DNA of 64,000 bases from Paenibacillus lemnae (lineage in GTDB: Bacteria > Bacillota > Bacilli > Paenibacillales > Paenibacillaceae), in the NCBI RefSeq assembly GCF_012933385.1, contig NZ_JABBPN010000004.1, positions 186,001 to 250,000 on the forward strand, in the 5' to 3' direction. The translations under genes were made by a program, and so were the position numbers. The notes below the pieces were generated by a model. It was not told the DNA's origin, did not search any database, and saw only the letters and a program-made list of their open reading frames with translations. Position 1 is the stretch's first letter, and each line of letters begins with the position of its first letter. This document shows positions 39,635-49,312 of this stretch, piece by piece.

Positions 39635-40165
39635 GTGAACGACAAACTTATGAATAACAGCACTCCCCCAGAGAACAACGGCTTTTTATTTAATGTAGAT
39701 ATTCTTGTAAAAAGCCCCTCCAATGCATTTGCCCTGCAGCATTTGCTGGAAACCCTAAATCAGAGTCAACATATTGCTGATTACCGAATTAAATCAGGCA
39801 TGGAACTGGGTGGAATGATTGATCAGCTGATTGAAGCCAAGAAAAGGTCTGTCATCACGAAAGCAGCAGCAGCGACCGAGAAAGTTTCACCAGCGGTGAC
39901 CGAGAAGACCAAGAAGCAGCCTGCGGAACAGACCGTATCCGACGTACCTGAATCTTCTTCTGATCCTACGGAATTAATCAAGATCTACTCCAAAGATAAC
40001 CGCCTGATCCGATTAACCACGAACCGACAAGGAAAGAAATTCAGTCTTCCCTGCCGCATTTTAAATTATGATGAAAAGAATCGCCTGGTCACGGTATACC
40101 ATGTAGATGAGAAGCAAGTATACACTTTTAACATCAATGAAATCGATGAATTCAGCACCAGTTGA
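39635..40165 (+). CDS. Hypothetical cytosolic protein, unknown
   Basis: 176 residues from GTG 39635 (ATG 39650 is an alternative; neither has a strong ribosome site). An N-terminal domain (about 15-75, FLFNVDILVKSPSNAFALQH) and a C-terminal beta-rich domain (about 112-172, LIKIYSKDNRLIRLTTNRQG, ending NINEIDEFSTS) are joined by a lysine/proline/serine-rich linker. No signal peptide or membrane helix. No family was recognised. A hairpin follows the gene. Confidence 0.75.
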   Translation: MNDKLMNNSTPPENNGFLFNVDILVKSPSNAFALQHLLETLNQSQHIADYRIKSGMELGGMIDQLIEAKKRSVITKAAAATEKVSPAVTEKTKKQPAEQTVSDVPESSSDPTELIKIYSKDNRLIRLTTNRQGKKFSLPCRILNYDEKNRLVTVYHVDEKQVYTFNINEIDEFSTS

Positions 40166-40176
40166 CACTTCCATAA

Positions 40177-40218
40177 AAAAACGGCGGACCCTTTACTCGG
40201 AAAAGGTCAGCCGTTTTG
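40177..40218. terminator. Terminator between the 176-residue protein gene and the DUF423 gene
   Basis: AAAACGGC-GACC-TTT pairs with AAA-GGTC-GCCGTTTT with small bulges, bordered by A and T runs; it can serve both convergent genes. Confidence 0.75.
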
Positions 40219-40227
40219 TTGATTTGT

Positions 40228-40620
40228 TTACTTTTGTGATCTTGAAGATCCCAAAGCTCCTAAAGCCAGCATAATCCATCCCGCAATAAAAGATACGCCG
40301 CCGATAGGCGTAATCGCTCCCAGCCATTTGGTCCCGCTAAGTGACAATACATATAAACTTCCTGAAAAAATTACAATTCCAATCACAAAGAGGCATCCTG
40401 CCCAGTACAGCTTACGGGATGCACCTAATCCGATGCCGGCCAGACCTGTCAAAATAAGGGCCAAACCATGTATCATATGATAATGGACTCCTGTTTCAAA
40501 GGTAGCCAGCGCATCTTCACTGATCTGATTTTCCAGCATATGCGCTCCGAAGGCTCCAATCGCCACCGACAAGGCCATAATCAGGGCGCCCCAAGCGATC
40601 CATTTTCTACTCCACTGCAA
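40228..40620 (-). CDS. DUF423 membrane protein (YwdK type)
   Basis: 130 residues with four hydrophobic segments (about 6-26, 43-60, 66-85, 95-115). The family signature near the N-terminus is ALSVAIGAFGAHMLE, followed by ETGVHYHMIHGLALIL. Function unknown. The start is read as TTG (40620), 10 bases after AGGAG; the first in-frame ATG (40638) has no ribosome site and itself overlaps this one. Confidence 0.87.
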   Translation of the reverse strand: MQWSRKWIAWGALIMALSVAIGAFGAHMLENQISEDALATFETGVHYHMIHGLALILTGLAGIGLGASRKLYWAGCLFVIGIVIFSGSLYVLSLSGTKWLGAITPIGGVSFIAGWIMLALGALGSSRSQK

Positions 40621-40774
40621 TGCTAACCAGCTCCTCATGTGATGATCTTGTCATACGTTCTCAGTGTAACGGATACCGCTTTGCTTTTCCAGCAGGTTTC
40701 AAGGCCTGTGACTTGATTTTAGCAGCATTTTATGAAATCTTAGTAACATATAAGGAAGGAGAGAATACATAACG

Positions 40775-41194
40775 ATGTCTGAACAATCCTCCAGGCCCGA
40801 CTCATTAAAACCTGCTTCTACCCAAGCAGCAGCCGGCCGCACTCCCCGCGAGGATCGCAGAACCTCCAAATTGGGAATCGCTTCATTAGCCATTGCCGTG
40901 ATCACCCTCCTGGGATACATCGTCATGGCTTCATTTGGTACGGCGATGATTGAACCGTATGTCACACCTCAAGGACCGGTTACGGAGCTGCCCAAGGAAG
41001 CGCTTGAGGCCATGACCACCCTCGCCGCCATTTTTGTTTTTGTGGTTGCCTTGAACCTGACCGGTCTTGTTCTCGGACTGTTCGGAAGTTACAACAAAAA
41101 CAGCAAACGGGCCATCGCGATCGTCGGAGCCATCATTAACGGTGTTGTTTTAGTTACGATCCTGGGTATGTTTATTTTTGTATTGAACGGTTGA
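40775..41194 (+). CDS. Small two-helix membrane protein, unknown
   Basis: 139 residues. A polar, proline-rich N-terminus of about 35 residues is followed by a membrane helix (about 36-54, IASLAIAVITLLGYIVMASF), an outside loop, a second helix (about 83-103) and a third (about 115-137, IAIVGAIINGVVLVTILGMF). The GLVLGLFGSYNKNSKRAIAI turn is of the DUF4190/DUF4064-like type, but the family is not certain. GGAGAG lies about 11 bases before the ATG. Confidence 0.7.
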   Translation: MSEQSSRPDSLKPASTQAAAGRTPREDRRTSKLGIASLAIAVITLLGYIVMASFGTAMIEPYVTPQGPVTELPKEALEAMTTLAAIFVFVVALNLTGLVLGLFGSYNKNSKRAIAIVGAIINGVVLVTILGMFIFVLNG

Positions 41195-41218
41195 GTAAGG
41201 CGTGAACCATATCTCGAG

Positions 41219-41244
41219 ACCCTGTATCCCCTTGGATGCAGGGT
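41219..41244 (+). terminator. Hairpin after the membrane protein gene
   Basis: ACCCTGTATCC pairs with GGATGCAGGGT (one G-T pair) around four bases. The following T run is weak. Confidence 0.6.
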
Positions 41245-41354
41245 TATATGTTCTTCACTATCAAAATTTTGTTAAAAATTACGCAGGAAGTAGGATATTA
41301 TAGAGAGAATTAAAAGATTTCATACACATATCCGACTATGAGGCTGGTGCAAAT

Positions 41355-44300
41355 ATGAATACTAAAACCATAGGAGTTTTGACCCCGCTTCTGGACGGGT
41401 TCTATTTTAACGGGATCCTTCAAGGAATTCATCATGCTGTCAGAACAAATAATGCCCACCTTATCCTGTTTCAAACGATGGATTCCCAAATGTCACGAGT
41501 AACCTATCAGCGCTTTTTGGGCATGGAAGAAATCGGCGCCTGGATCGTGCTGCTGAATGCCGTCACCGATCCAAGTTATATAGAACAGCTTGAAAAAACC
41601 GGAAAACCTATCATTTGCAGTCCCTACCAAGGTGGTTTTCATAATGCTGGAATCTTCATCGTAAACAATGAACAGGGAGGTTACGATTCTACAAGTCATC
41701 TGATTCAGCATGGACATCAGCGGATTGCCAGTGTATTCAGCAGCAAGAATCCCGAATGTCTGCTTCGTCATGAAGGATACTTGCGGGCACTGAACGAACA
41801 TGACATCCCGTATGATCCGGAGTTAGTGTACGATATGGATGACCTCTGGGAAGCCAATGGAGTTCATGCAGCTAATCTCATGAAGCAGCGAGGATTTCCA
41901 TTCACAGCAGTGACTGTTGCTTCCGATATGATGGCCATCGGAATCGCAGAAACCATCCGGCAGTGGGGATTATCCGTACCGGATGATATTGCAATTATTG
42001 GTTTTGATAACATGGATGCAGCCCGTCAGAAATCGATAACATCCGTAGAACAGCCGCTCTTCAGCAGAGGCAGTCACATGGCAGAAATTCTGCTTCAACA
42101 AATGGATGGCGGGATGGAACAGACAGCCCATCTGTATAAAGAACCAACTGCGCTCGTTATCCGTGAATCCTGTGGCTGCAAACCTACGGAAAGTTATATT
42201 CCCAGTGTTGAAATGCCTGCAAAAAATGCGCAGGAAACCATTGATTATCTTGCCCGGGTCATCCAGCGGAATCATCATATCGCTCATGAAATGGTTCGTG
42301 CTGATGGCAGTAAAATTAAAGATTTATCCTGGTTAAAATTTACGGATTATTCCTGGGCGTGCCTGGCATTGTGGAATGCAAGCGGTTCGCTGACTATAGA
42401 CAGTATCTATACCAGTAAAACCGAATCACCTCTGGCCGCAGGAGAAACGTACGAGGAGCAGTGTTTCCCTCCCTCCTCTCTACATTCCTTAATGAAACCG
42501 GATGAAGCACTTTCGATCCATACAATTCGTACAGAAGACCGTGAATGGGGCTATATGGTTCTGATCGGGAGAATCGATGATAATAACCGGACCAGCAATT
42601 ATAAGTTTGATACCATGACGCACAGCCTTGATCTTGTGGCTTACACTCTGGAACGCGAAGCAATGTATCAGGAAGCTCGCGACCGCGAAGCTCGGATTGA
42701 AATCGTCACCTCTACGACCAATGATGGTATTTTCGACTGGGATCTTAAGAATCATGAAATTTCCTGGAACAAGAAAATCATTCGCATCCTTGGAAATATC
42801 GGTACTAATATGCATGCGAAAGAATTATTTGAACGTATTTATCCTGATGATAGGCGCGGATTAATCCGAATCATCCAGCAGCATTTTCGTGAGCATATGC
42901 TGTTCCATGCGGAATTCCGCCTTAGACAGGCTGACAATCATTATGCATGGGTTTCCGCAGCAGGTGAAGCCATACGAGACGCTGATGGAACCCCACTGCG
43001 TATGATTGGCTCCATTGTGGACATTACAGAACGAAAGCTTTCGGAGGAGCGCATTCGCTACATCGCTTACCATGATGCCCTGACAGATTTGCCTAACCGC
43101 AGGCACATCTACGAACAAATTGCCGAACGCTGCCGTGCAGGCGGACGTTTTGCTGTTATGCTGCTTGATCTGGATCGCTTCAAGAACATTAACGACAGTC
43201 TCGGGCATTCGGTTGGCGACAAGCTGCTCCAGCAGATCGCGCGGCTGCTCCACAGCCTGACGGGTCCAGGCGATATGGTCGCACGGTTAGGCGGAGATGA
43301 ATTCATCATTTTAAGTGGACGATTAGATCAACCTAAGGACGCGGCTCGTCTTGCTGAACAAATTGTCAGCTCCATGGGGTCCCAATTCCGGATCGACGGG
43401 CATTTTGTTTTTGTGACTCCCTCCATCGGGATCAGTTATTTTCCAGAGCACGGCACCGATCAGGAAACTTTGGTGAAAAATGCCGACCTGGCCATGTACC
43501 ATGCCAAAGAAAACGGTAAAAACCAGGTCCAGTCCTATGATCCGAGAATGAGTACCGTCTCATTGGAGCGGCTGACGCTGGAGAATCATATCCGCGGAGC
43601 GCTCGATAACAAGGAGTTCCAACTGTATTACCAGCCGCAGTATGATACGGAGAGCAGCCGCATTGTCGGCATGGAAGCGCTCATCCGCTGGTTTTCACCG
43701 GAACACGGTATGATAACACCTCTGAAATTCATTCCGCTCGCTGAAGAGACCGGACTTATTCTGCCGATCAGCGAATGGGTGCTTTCCCAAGCGTGCAGTG
43801 ATAATAAACTCCTTCTTGATCAGGGCTTTGAACCGCTGATTGTGTCGGTGAATATTAGTGCTGACCAATTTACAGATATGCATTTTGTGAGTCAGGTCGA
43901 ACGTATATTGACCCATACCGGACTGCCTGCTGAACTGCTGTGTCTGGAGATTACCGAAAGCGTTGCCATCCGAAACCTGGAGCTGACGATCCGACATTTA
44001 AATGATTTAATTACCCTGGGTGTCCAGATTGCCTTGGACGATTTCGGAACCGGCAATTCCTCCTTGTCACTTGTAAAATCTCTTCCGCTGCACATGATCA
44101 AAATCGATCGGGCTTTTGTGCGCGATATGACGCTGAGTCCTGCAAATATGGCTGTCTTTGACACCATTCTAAGTCTCGCCAGGGGCTTGAATCTGGAATG
44201 CTGTGCAGAGGGCGTTGAGACGGCTGAACAGTTTAAAATCGTTAGTGACAAATACTGCGGTCTGGTCCAGGGATATTTTTTCAGCAAACCCGTGCCGCTT

Positions 44301-44360
44301 TCGGATCTTGACGCTTTTTTGAGAGAGATGGGTTCTGGTCCACAAGAGGAGGAAGATTAA
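41355..44360 (+). CDS. LacI-type sensor - PAS - GGDEF - EAL protein
   Basis: 1001 residues. Residues about 5-275 are a LacI/GalR-type sugar-binding domain (IGVLTPLLDGFYFNGILQGI, AIIGFDNMDAARQKSITSVE) without the usual DNA-binding helix and without a signal peptide, so it is cytosolic. A linker region (about 280-450), a PAS domain (about 455-565), a GGDEF domain with intact GGDEF near 646 and an EAL domain (EALIRW near 773, then ISADQF, EITES, DDFGTG, IKIDRAF, EGVE) follow. Both catalytic sites look complete, so it could make or break cyclic di-GMP. The inhibitory RxxD site reads GPGD. Ligand unknown. Confidence 0.92.
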   Translation: MNTKTIGVLTPLLDGFYFNGILQGIHHAVRTNNAHLILFQTMDSQMSRVTYQRFLGMEEIGAWIVLLNAVTDPSYIEQLEKTGKPIICSPYQGGFHNAGIFIVNNEQGGYDSTSHLIQHGHQRIASVFSSKNPECLLRHEGYLRALNEHDIPYDPELVYDMDDLWEANGVHAANLMKQRGFPFTAVTVASDMMAIGIAETIRQWGLSVPDDIAIIGFDNMDAARQKSITSVEQPLFSRGSHMAEILLQQMDGGMEQTAHLYKEPTALVIRESCGCKPTESYIPSVEMPAKNAQETIDYLARVIQRNHHIAHEMVRADGSKIKDLSWLKFTDYSWACLALWNASGSLTIDSIYTSKTESPLAAGETYEEQCFPPSSLHSLMKPDEALSIHTIRTEDREWGYMVLIGRIDDNNRTSNYKFDTMTHSLDLVAYTLEREAMYQEARDREARIEIVTSTTNDGIFDWDLKNHEISWNKKIIRILGNIGTNMHAKELFERIYPDDRRGLIRIIQQHFREHMLFHAEFRLRQADNHYAWVSAAGEAIRDADGTPLRMIGSIVDITERKLSEERIRYIAYHDALTDLPNRRHIYEQIAERCRAGGRFAVMLLDLDRFKNINDSLGHSVGDKLLQQIARLLHSLTGPGDMVARLGGDEFIILSGRLDQPKDAARLAEQIVSSMGSQFRIDGHFVFVTPSIGISYFPEHGTDQETLVKNADLAMYHAKENGKNQVQSYDPRMSTVSLERLTLENHIRGALDNKEFQLYYQPQYDTESSRIVGMEALIRWFSPEHGMITPLKFIPLAEETGLILPISEWVLSQACSDNKLLLDQGFEPLIVSVNISADQFTDMHFVSQVERILTHTGLPAELLCLEITESVAIRNLELTIRHLNDLITLGVQIALDDFGTGNSSLSLVKSLPLHMIKIDRAFVRDMTLSPANMAVFDTILSLARGLNLECCAEGVETAEQFKIVSDKYCGLVQGYFFSKPVPLSDLDAFLREMGSGPQEEED

Positions 44361-44402
44361 GCCTTCCATCAGGAATCCACTCTGAAATAGGCTTGCCTGC
44401 AA

Positions 44403-44430
44403 TCATACGCACCATCCATACGCATACAAT
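44403..44430 (+). promoter_or_regulatory. Sigma-E type promoter of yhbH
   Basis: TCATACG (44403-44409), 13 bases, CATACAAT (44423-44430). The -10 is perfect, and the -35 keeps five of seven positions. The yhbH start is 50 bases downstream; its B. subtilis homologue is a mother-cell gene. Confidence 0.65.
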
Positions 44431-44480
44431 AGCTAGAAGACTTCATCCGGATCATGCTAGCTCAAACAGGAGGTGGACGT

Positions 44481-45632
44481 ATGACAGAACGCTCTTTCAT
44501 CGTATCCCGAGAGGATTGGTCGCTGCACCGCAAAGGATATCAGGATCAGGTTCGCCATCAACGCAAAATCAAGGAGGTCATCAAGCAGAACCTGCCCGAC
44601 CTCATTACAGAAGAAAATATTATTCTGTCCGACGGCAAACAGATCATCAAAGTGCCGATCCGGAGTCTCGACGAATACCGATTTATTTACAATTATCAGA
44701 AACAAAAACATGTCGGACAGGGTGACGGAGACAGCAAGGTTGGAGATGTATTGGGAAGGGATCCGGCACATCAGCAGCCCGGCCAGGGAGAAAAAGCCGG
44801 CGACAAACCGGGACAGGACGTGGTTGAAACCGAGGTGGACATGGAGGAACTCGAGAATATGCTGTTCGAGGAACTCGAGCTCCCCCTGCTGCAGCCTAAA
44901 GACAAGGAACAGATCGAAACCCAGTCTATTATTTTTAATGATATCCGTAAAAAAGGGATCATGTCCAACATCGATAAGAAACGGACGATACTGGAAAATC
45001 TGAAGCGTAACGCCACAACCGGCAATCCTGGCATTCATCATATCAGTCCCGATGATCTTCGCTACAAAACCTGGGATGATACCGTCATTCCGGAGTCCAA
45101 TGCCGTCATCATCGCGATGATGGATACGTCCGGATCCATGGGTTCCTTTGAAAAATACTGTGCCCGCAGCTTCTTCTTCTGGATGACGCGCTTTCTGCGC
45201 AGACAATATGAAAAAGTGGAGATCGTGTTTATTGCCCACCATACGGAAGCCAAGGAAGTAACAGAGGAGGAGTTTTTCACACGTGGAGAAAGCGGAGGCA
45301 CCATCTGTTCTTCCGCTTATATTAAGGCACTGGACATTATTAACCGGCGCTACCCGCCCGCTAAATATAACATTTATCCCTTTCACTTCTCGGACGGCGA
45401 TAATCTCACCTCTGACAATGAACGCTGCGTCAAGCTAATTGAGGAACTGCTGAAGGTAAGCAACATGTTCGGCTATGGTGAAGTGAACCAGTACAATCGC
45501 AGCAGCACCTTGATGTCGGCATATAAGAATATTAAGCTGGAGCCGTTTCTGTATCACATTATCAAGGATAAATCCGAGGTATATGAGGCCTTGAAGACGT
45601 TCTTCCGTAAACGGGAAGGTGCGGCAAGGTAA
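44481..45632 (+). CDS. yhbH: Sporulation protein YhbH (DUF444)
   Basis: 383 residues. The N-terminus ([20 protein letters not shown]) and the DUF444 block are typical; a von Willebrand A-like fold is suggested by [16 protein letters not shown], a MIDAS-type metal site, and [14 protein letters not shown]. Works in spore formation together with PrkA and SpoVR in other bacteria; the mechanism is not known. The ATG at 44481 follows AGGAGGTG; an in-frame extension to 44454 has none. A sigma-E promoter lies upstream. Confidence 0.93.
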   Translation: MTERSFIVSREDWSLHRKGYQDQVRHQRKIKEVIKQNLPDLITEENIILSDGKQIIKVPIRSLDEYRFIYNYQKQKHVGQGDGDSKVGDVLGRDPAHQQPGQGEKAGDKPGQDVVETEVDMEELENMLFEELELPLLQPKDKEQIETQSIIFNDIRKKGIMSNIDKKRTILENLKRNATTGNPGIHHISPDDLRYKTWDDTVIPESNAVIIAMMDTSGSMGSFEKYCARSFFFWMTRFLRRQYEKVEIVFIAHHTEAKEVTEEEFFTRGESGGTICSSAYIKALDIINRRYPPAKYNIYPFHFSDGDNLTSDNERCVKLIEELLKVSNMFGYGEVNQYNRSSTLMSAYKNIKLEPFLYHIIKDKSEVYEALKTFFRKREGAAR

Positions 45633-45734
45633 GTTTACGAAACAGGCTGTGTACAGCCATCCTTAAATGTTTGGAACCAGCTTCAGTCAGCTGCCCTTTA
45701 AGTTGTTTTTCTCCTTCGGATCGATTGAGTATAT

Positions 45735-45776
45735 AGAAAAACCATGTTTTCTCCAAGGAGAAGACATGGTTTTTCT
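45735..45776. terminator. Bidirectional terminator between yhbH and the GH43 gene
   Basis: A 20-base stem with one G-T pair and a 2-base loop; AGAAAAACCATG at one end and CATGGTTTTTCT at the other give T runs in both directions. Confidence 0.9.
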
Positions 45777-45780
45777 TAAT

Positions 45781-47310
45781 TTAATCTGAAATTCTTTCGT
45801 ACTGGAACCAATCAATATCTGCAGGTATACGGCGCCCAGATCCCCCATTGCTGGCATAAAAACCGACCATTGTTCCGGTAAACGCTTTCTTCTCCTGCGT
45901 TCCTTCGTCACTTAAAAAGCGAGCATCCTCTACAGTGCCGATCAAGTTCCATTCCTCCCCATCCAAACTATAGGAAAATTTTCTGACCGCATGATCGACA
46001 TCAACGCGCAAATAAACAACATCTTTGTATGACACTTCGCAGCCTGCTATGAAAGAATGTTCTCTAGCTCTATTCTCGTGCAGTTGAAGCTTCGGCCCGC
46101 TTTCATAAATTAGACATAATTTAATATAGCAGCGGCTGTCATAGTAACAGATTAACCCGGCCTGTTCCCCGTTCTGTTCCGGCCGGAACTCCAGCTTCAT
46201 TCGAGCTGTGTAGATATGATGCCTCTCTCTCCGGACAAGCACATTCCGAGCACCGATCGAAGATAAATCAGCCTCACCTGTCCATATACGCACCCAGCCC
46301 GGCTTTTCTTCAAGTGACCACTGACCGACTTCCGGGTTTCTGACAAACTGCCAATGCAGCGGCAGGTTCGGCGTATCGAATTCATCCTGCATCGGCTCGT
46401 GGTACGGAGATTCCTCTAGTGAAGGAGCTCGTTGAACTTCGCTCGGTCCACGGCTTTCATTCACCTCAAACCACCCGTCTGCTCTCCAGTGCACCGGATC
46501 CAAACAAGTTTCTCTTCCGAGTGTACAAAATCCTCCATCCAACGGGCGCCCGGCTAAATAAACCATCCACCACTCACCATTCTGAGTTTCGACAAGCTTG
46601 CCGTGTCCGGCTCTCTGAATGGCTGCAATAGGATTGCTCTGCGTATGTACAGGATTAAAAGGACAGGGTTCATAAGGACCAAGCAGCTGCCTCGATCTCG
46701 AAGCCGTTACGCAGTGTCCATATTCCGTTCCACCCTCGGCCATAATGATATAGTAATAGTCTTCCCTTTTCAGAATATGCGGCCCTTCTGGAGCAGATTT
46801 TCCAGATCCTTCCCACAACAAGACAGGTTCGCCTACCACTTTGGTACATTCATCATTGAGCTCGACAATCTTGGTCCCTTTACTTCCGTAAGCCATATAG
46901 TGAGTTCCGTCATCATCTACGAAGTGCGAAGGGTCTATCCCTTCCGTATTGATAACAACCGGCTTCGTATATGGACCTTCCGGCTTACTCGATTTCATCA
47001 TTAAGTTTGCCCGCCCCGCACCATTCAACCTCAGCGTGGCACATATATAAAAATACCCGTTATAATAGGAGATATCGGGTGCCCATATTCCGTAGGAATC
47101 AGGAAGGTCATTCAGTTCTAAATAGCTGCTTGATGTAATGGCATGTCCGATATAACGCCAATGTACCATGTCCTTAGAATGAGAAATGACGATGGCCGGA
47201 AAGTATTGAAACGTAGAATTCACCATATAGTAATCATCCACGACACGTACGATCGATGGATCCGGATGAAATCCGGACCGAATAGGATTGGTATATGTTC
47301 TTCCAGACAA
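45781..47310 (-). CDS. GH43 glycosidase (beta-xylosidase/arabinofuranosidase type)
   Basis: 509 residues. The five-blade propeller domain (about 5-310) has the three GH43 carboxylates: base D17 in FHPDPS, D126 in GIDPSHF and acid E175 in APEGPH. A beta-sandwich domain (about 320-505) follows, as in XynB-like enzymes. No signal peptide, so it should act on imported oligosaccharides from hemicellulose or pectin side chains. The start is TTG (47310), 7 bases after GAGGTG. It is 93 bases downstream of a pectate lyase gene on the same strand and probably shares its transcript. Confidence 0.9.
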   Translation of the reverse strand: MSGRTYTNPIRSGFHPDPSIVRVVDDYYMVNSTFQYFPAIVISHSKDMVHWRYIGHAITSSSYLELNDLPDSYGIWAPDISYYNGYFYICATLRLNGAGRANLMMKSSKPEGPYTKPVVINTEGIDPSHFVDDDGTHYMAYGSKGTKIVELNDECTKVVGEPVLLWEGSGKSAPEGPHILKREDYYYIIMAEGGTEYGHCVTASRSRQLLGPYEPCPFNPVHTQSNPIAAIQRAGHGKLVETQNGEWWMVYLAGRPLDGGFCTLGRETCLDPVHWRADGWFEVNESRGPSEVQRAPSLEESPYHEPMQDEFDTPNLPLHWQFVRNPEVGQWSLEEKPGWVRIWTGEADLSSIGARNVLVRRERHHIYTARMKLEFRPEQNGEQAGLICYYDSRCYIKLCLIYESGPKLQLHENRAREHSFIAGCEVSYKDVVYLRVDVDHAVRKFSYSLDGEEWNLIGTVEDARFLSDEGTQEKKAFTGTMVGFYASNGGSGRRIPADIDWFQYERISD

Positions 47311-47403
47311 AATGATTCACCTCACATGTATTGTGTCATTTGCTATTCAACAATTGAAGGAACAGCCAAACTGAAGCTCCAGTGATGACATGCGCCGTCG
47401 CCT

Positions 47404-49032
47404 CTAGTCTTTGACAAGTGAATAGATGAAGGAGCTATCGTATCTGTGTCCATTTCCATCATAGTCCGCTGCAAAAAAAGCTTTCCCGCCGAAATAACTC
47501 GGTATGACACTCCGGTTTCCTTGCATTTCAGCTGAAAGGTGCAGTAATGCTAAAGGGTCGATGGAATCAAATCTAGCATACACATGGCGTTTGCTCGGAA
47601 GAAAGAAACCATGGTGGAAAGTGTTTGCCAGAATATGATCTCCGATCTCTTCGGCAAGTGTCAGATAGTGACTCTCGGGATGAATAGCGGCGAGTTCCAG
47701 GAGTCCGAATAAAACATGTGTATTCGAACATTTGGTTCCGCAGGGTAGTAATGTACCGGCTTGACGCAATTTATCTAAATCCCCTAGGCCAAGACCACGC
47801 CCCATGTTTCGGACAATATGCCACAATTCAGGGTCCTCCGAACGGCGGTATCCTGCTGCATAAGACCAGAACATGAGGCCGTCAGCCGGTTTTGAAGAAA
47901 GTGCCTCTCCGCGCCGGCCATAATAACCGTCTTTCTCCAGCACCAGTCCGGTCAAACGCTTGCCGTTCGTAAGTACAGGATGAAAAACATTCTTCCTCTC
48001 GTCATATGCATACCGGCCGTATGCCTGAAGATCAGCGAGTGCCCAATCGAGAAAACGGCGGCCTCTTTCTCCCAGCAGGTCGTAAATGGCCATACGGCAC
48101 AGAGCCGATTCACCTGCAATCGCATGAATCTGACCAGGTACAGATAACGTTGCTTCAATCGGCTGGTCATTAGCCAGCTGCTCACCGAACTGATGGGCTG
48201 CCCGGTCACCTCGCTGTCCCGGCAGTTCGCTAATACTAAACTGATACCCGGTCATTCCTGTTTCTGGATGAGCAGTCTCCGCGTACCGTGCGGCAAGCCT
48301 TTCAGCCCATTCAATCGGAGCCTCCTGTTTTGTAAGAGCCCCAACAACAGCAGCTGAATAATAAAGATCACTGCCCGCATTAACGAATGTCAATCCTTTT
48401 CCAGTAAAAAAAACCGGGTCTGAACGATACGAGCGGTCCCATACCCCGCCCTGCTTATAGGTTGTACCCTCATATTCCTTGGGCTGGCCGTGGCGATTAA
48501 ACTCCAGGTTATTCCAATCCCTTACGTGACTTTCCCACATTGCCTCAATCATCTTTTGAGTCTCGGTGCGGTTGATCTCAAGCATAAATTCATAAAATGG
48601 ATAATGGCATTTTAGTTCATGCTGCGGTCCTTTATCAGAAGCATGGATCTGCTTCTTGGAATTAAGATCATATGCCATATGTCCGCCCCAACACATCAGG
48701 TCTCCATACCTTAGATGTTTCAAGGCATACTCCGTCGCCAGGCGCGCTGCCTTAATATAACGCTGATCTCCTGTCAACTGGCTAAGCCCTGTCAAAGTAC
48801 GAAATAAATTCTGTTGGTTGGCCGGATTGGACAATATCCACTCTTCTCCTTGGGACAGCCATGCAACCGGCTCCCCATTCTCGACGCGGACCCCATCTAC
48901 AAGCAAAGGAGTTTGTTTGTCTCCGTACCGATCCTTTCCCGCCTCAAGTACACGATCTGCCCATCGCCTAACAGCTTCAATAAATCTCTCGCTCATCGGT
49001 ACCAGATCACCTGCTGCCGTTCGAAATGCCAT
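47404..49032 (-). CDS. Probable PL2-family pectate lyase
   Basis: 542 residues, alpha/alpha-barrel type, no signal peptide. H118 (GGHMAYD), E139 (PQHELKCHY) and R180-H181 (EFNRHGQP) have the same mutual spacing as the metal ligands and the arginine base remembered for Yersinia PL2 lyase (H109, E130, R171, H172), which is the main ground for the family. PL2 enzymes cleave pectate oligomers by beta-elimination, often inside the cell. The start is uncertain: ATG 49032 lacks a close ribosome site; ATG 48996 has AGGTGA about 11 bases upstream. A GGGGTGA site points to an ATG at 49046 in another frame. Confidence 0.7.
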   Translation of the reverse strand: MAFRTAAGDLVPMSERFIEAVRRWADRVLEAGKDRYGDKQTPLLVDGVRVENGEPVAWLSQGEEWILSNPANQQNLFRTLTGLSQLTGDQRYIKAARLATEYALKHLRYGDLMCWGGHMAYDLNSKKQIHASDKGPQHELKCHYPFYEFMLEINRTETQKMIEAMWESHVRDWNNLEFNRHGQPKEYEGTTYKQGGVWDRSYRSDPVFFTGKGLTFVNAGSDLYYSAAVVGALTKQEAPIEWAERLAARYAETAHPETGMTGYQFSISELPGQRGDRAAHQFGEQLANDQPIEATLSVPGQIHAIAGESALCRMAIYDLLGERGRRFLDWALADLQAYGRYAYDERKNVFHPVLTNGKRLTGLVLEKDGYYGRRGEALSSKPADGLMFWSYAAGYRRSEDPELWHIVRNMGRGLGLGDLDKLRQAGTLLPCGTKCSNTHVLFGLLELAAIHPESHYLTLAEEIGDHILANTFHHGFFLPSKRHVYARFDSIDPLALLHLSAEMQGNRSVIPSYFGGKAFFAADYDGNGHRYDSSFIYSLVKD

Positions 49033-49264
49033 TGATCATGAAACATTTAATCACCCCTAGCGGCCTGATTTAGGTGATAGTATATTACAAACATACGAAT
49101 ATTTTATATTATGTTTCATGTCCTTCTATAAGCAGATTTCATTAAATTTGTCGTTAGGTACAATCTTACTTTGAGCTTCGTATGAATCATACAATCACAG
49201 GGCTGATAATTTCTTAAGCATGAGTTCCGTGAATAGCCAGGAGAGTGAAGCGTGGATAAAAAAA

Positions 49265-49296
49265 CTGCCTGAGAACAACATCTGTTCTCTCGGCAG
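49265..49296 (-). terminator. Terminator of the 109-residue protein gene
   Basis: On the minus strand CTGCC/GGCAG and GAGAACA/TGTTCTC form a stem, followed by seven T. Confidence 0.85.
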
Positions 49297-49312
49297 CTCA
49301 GCTGATCATCAG

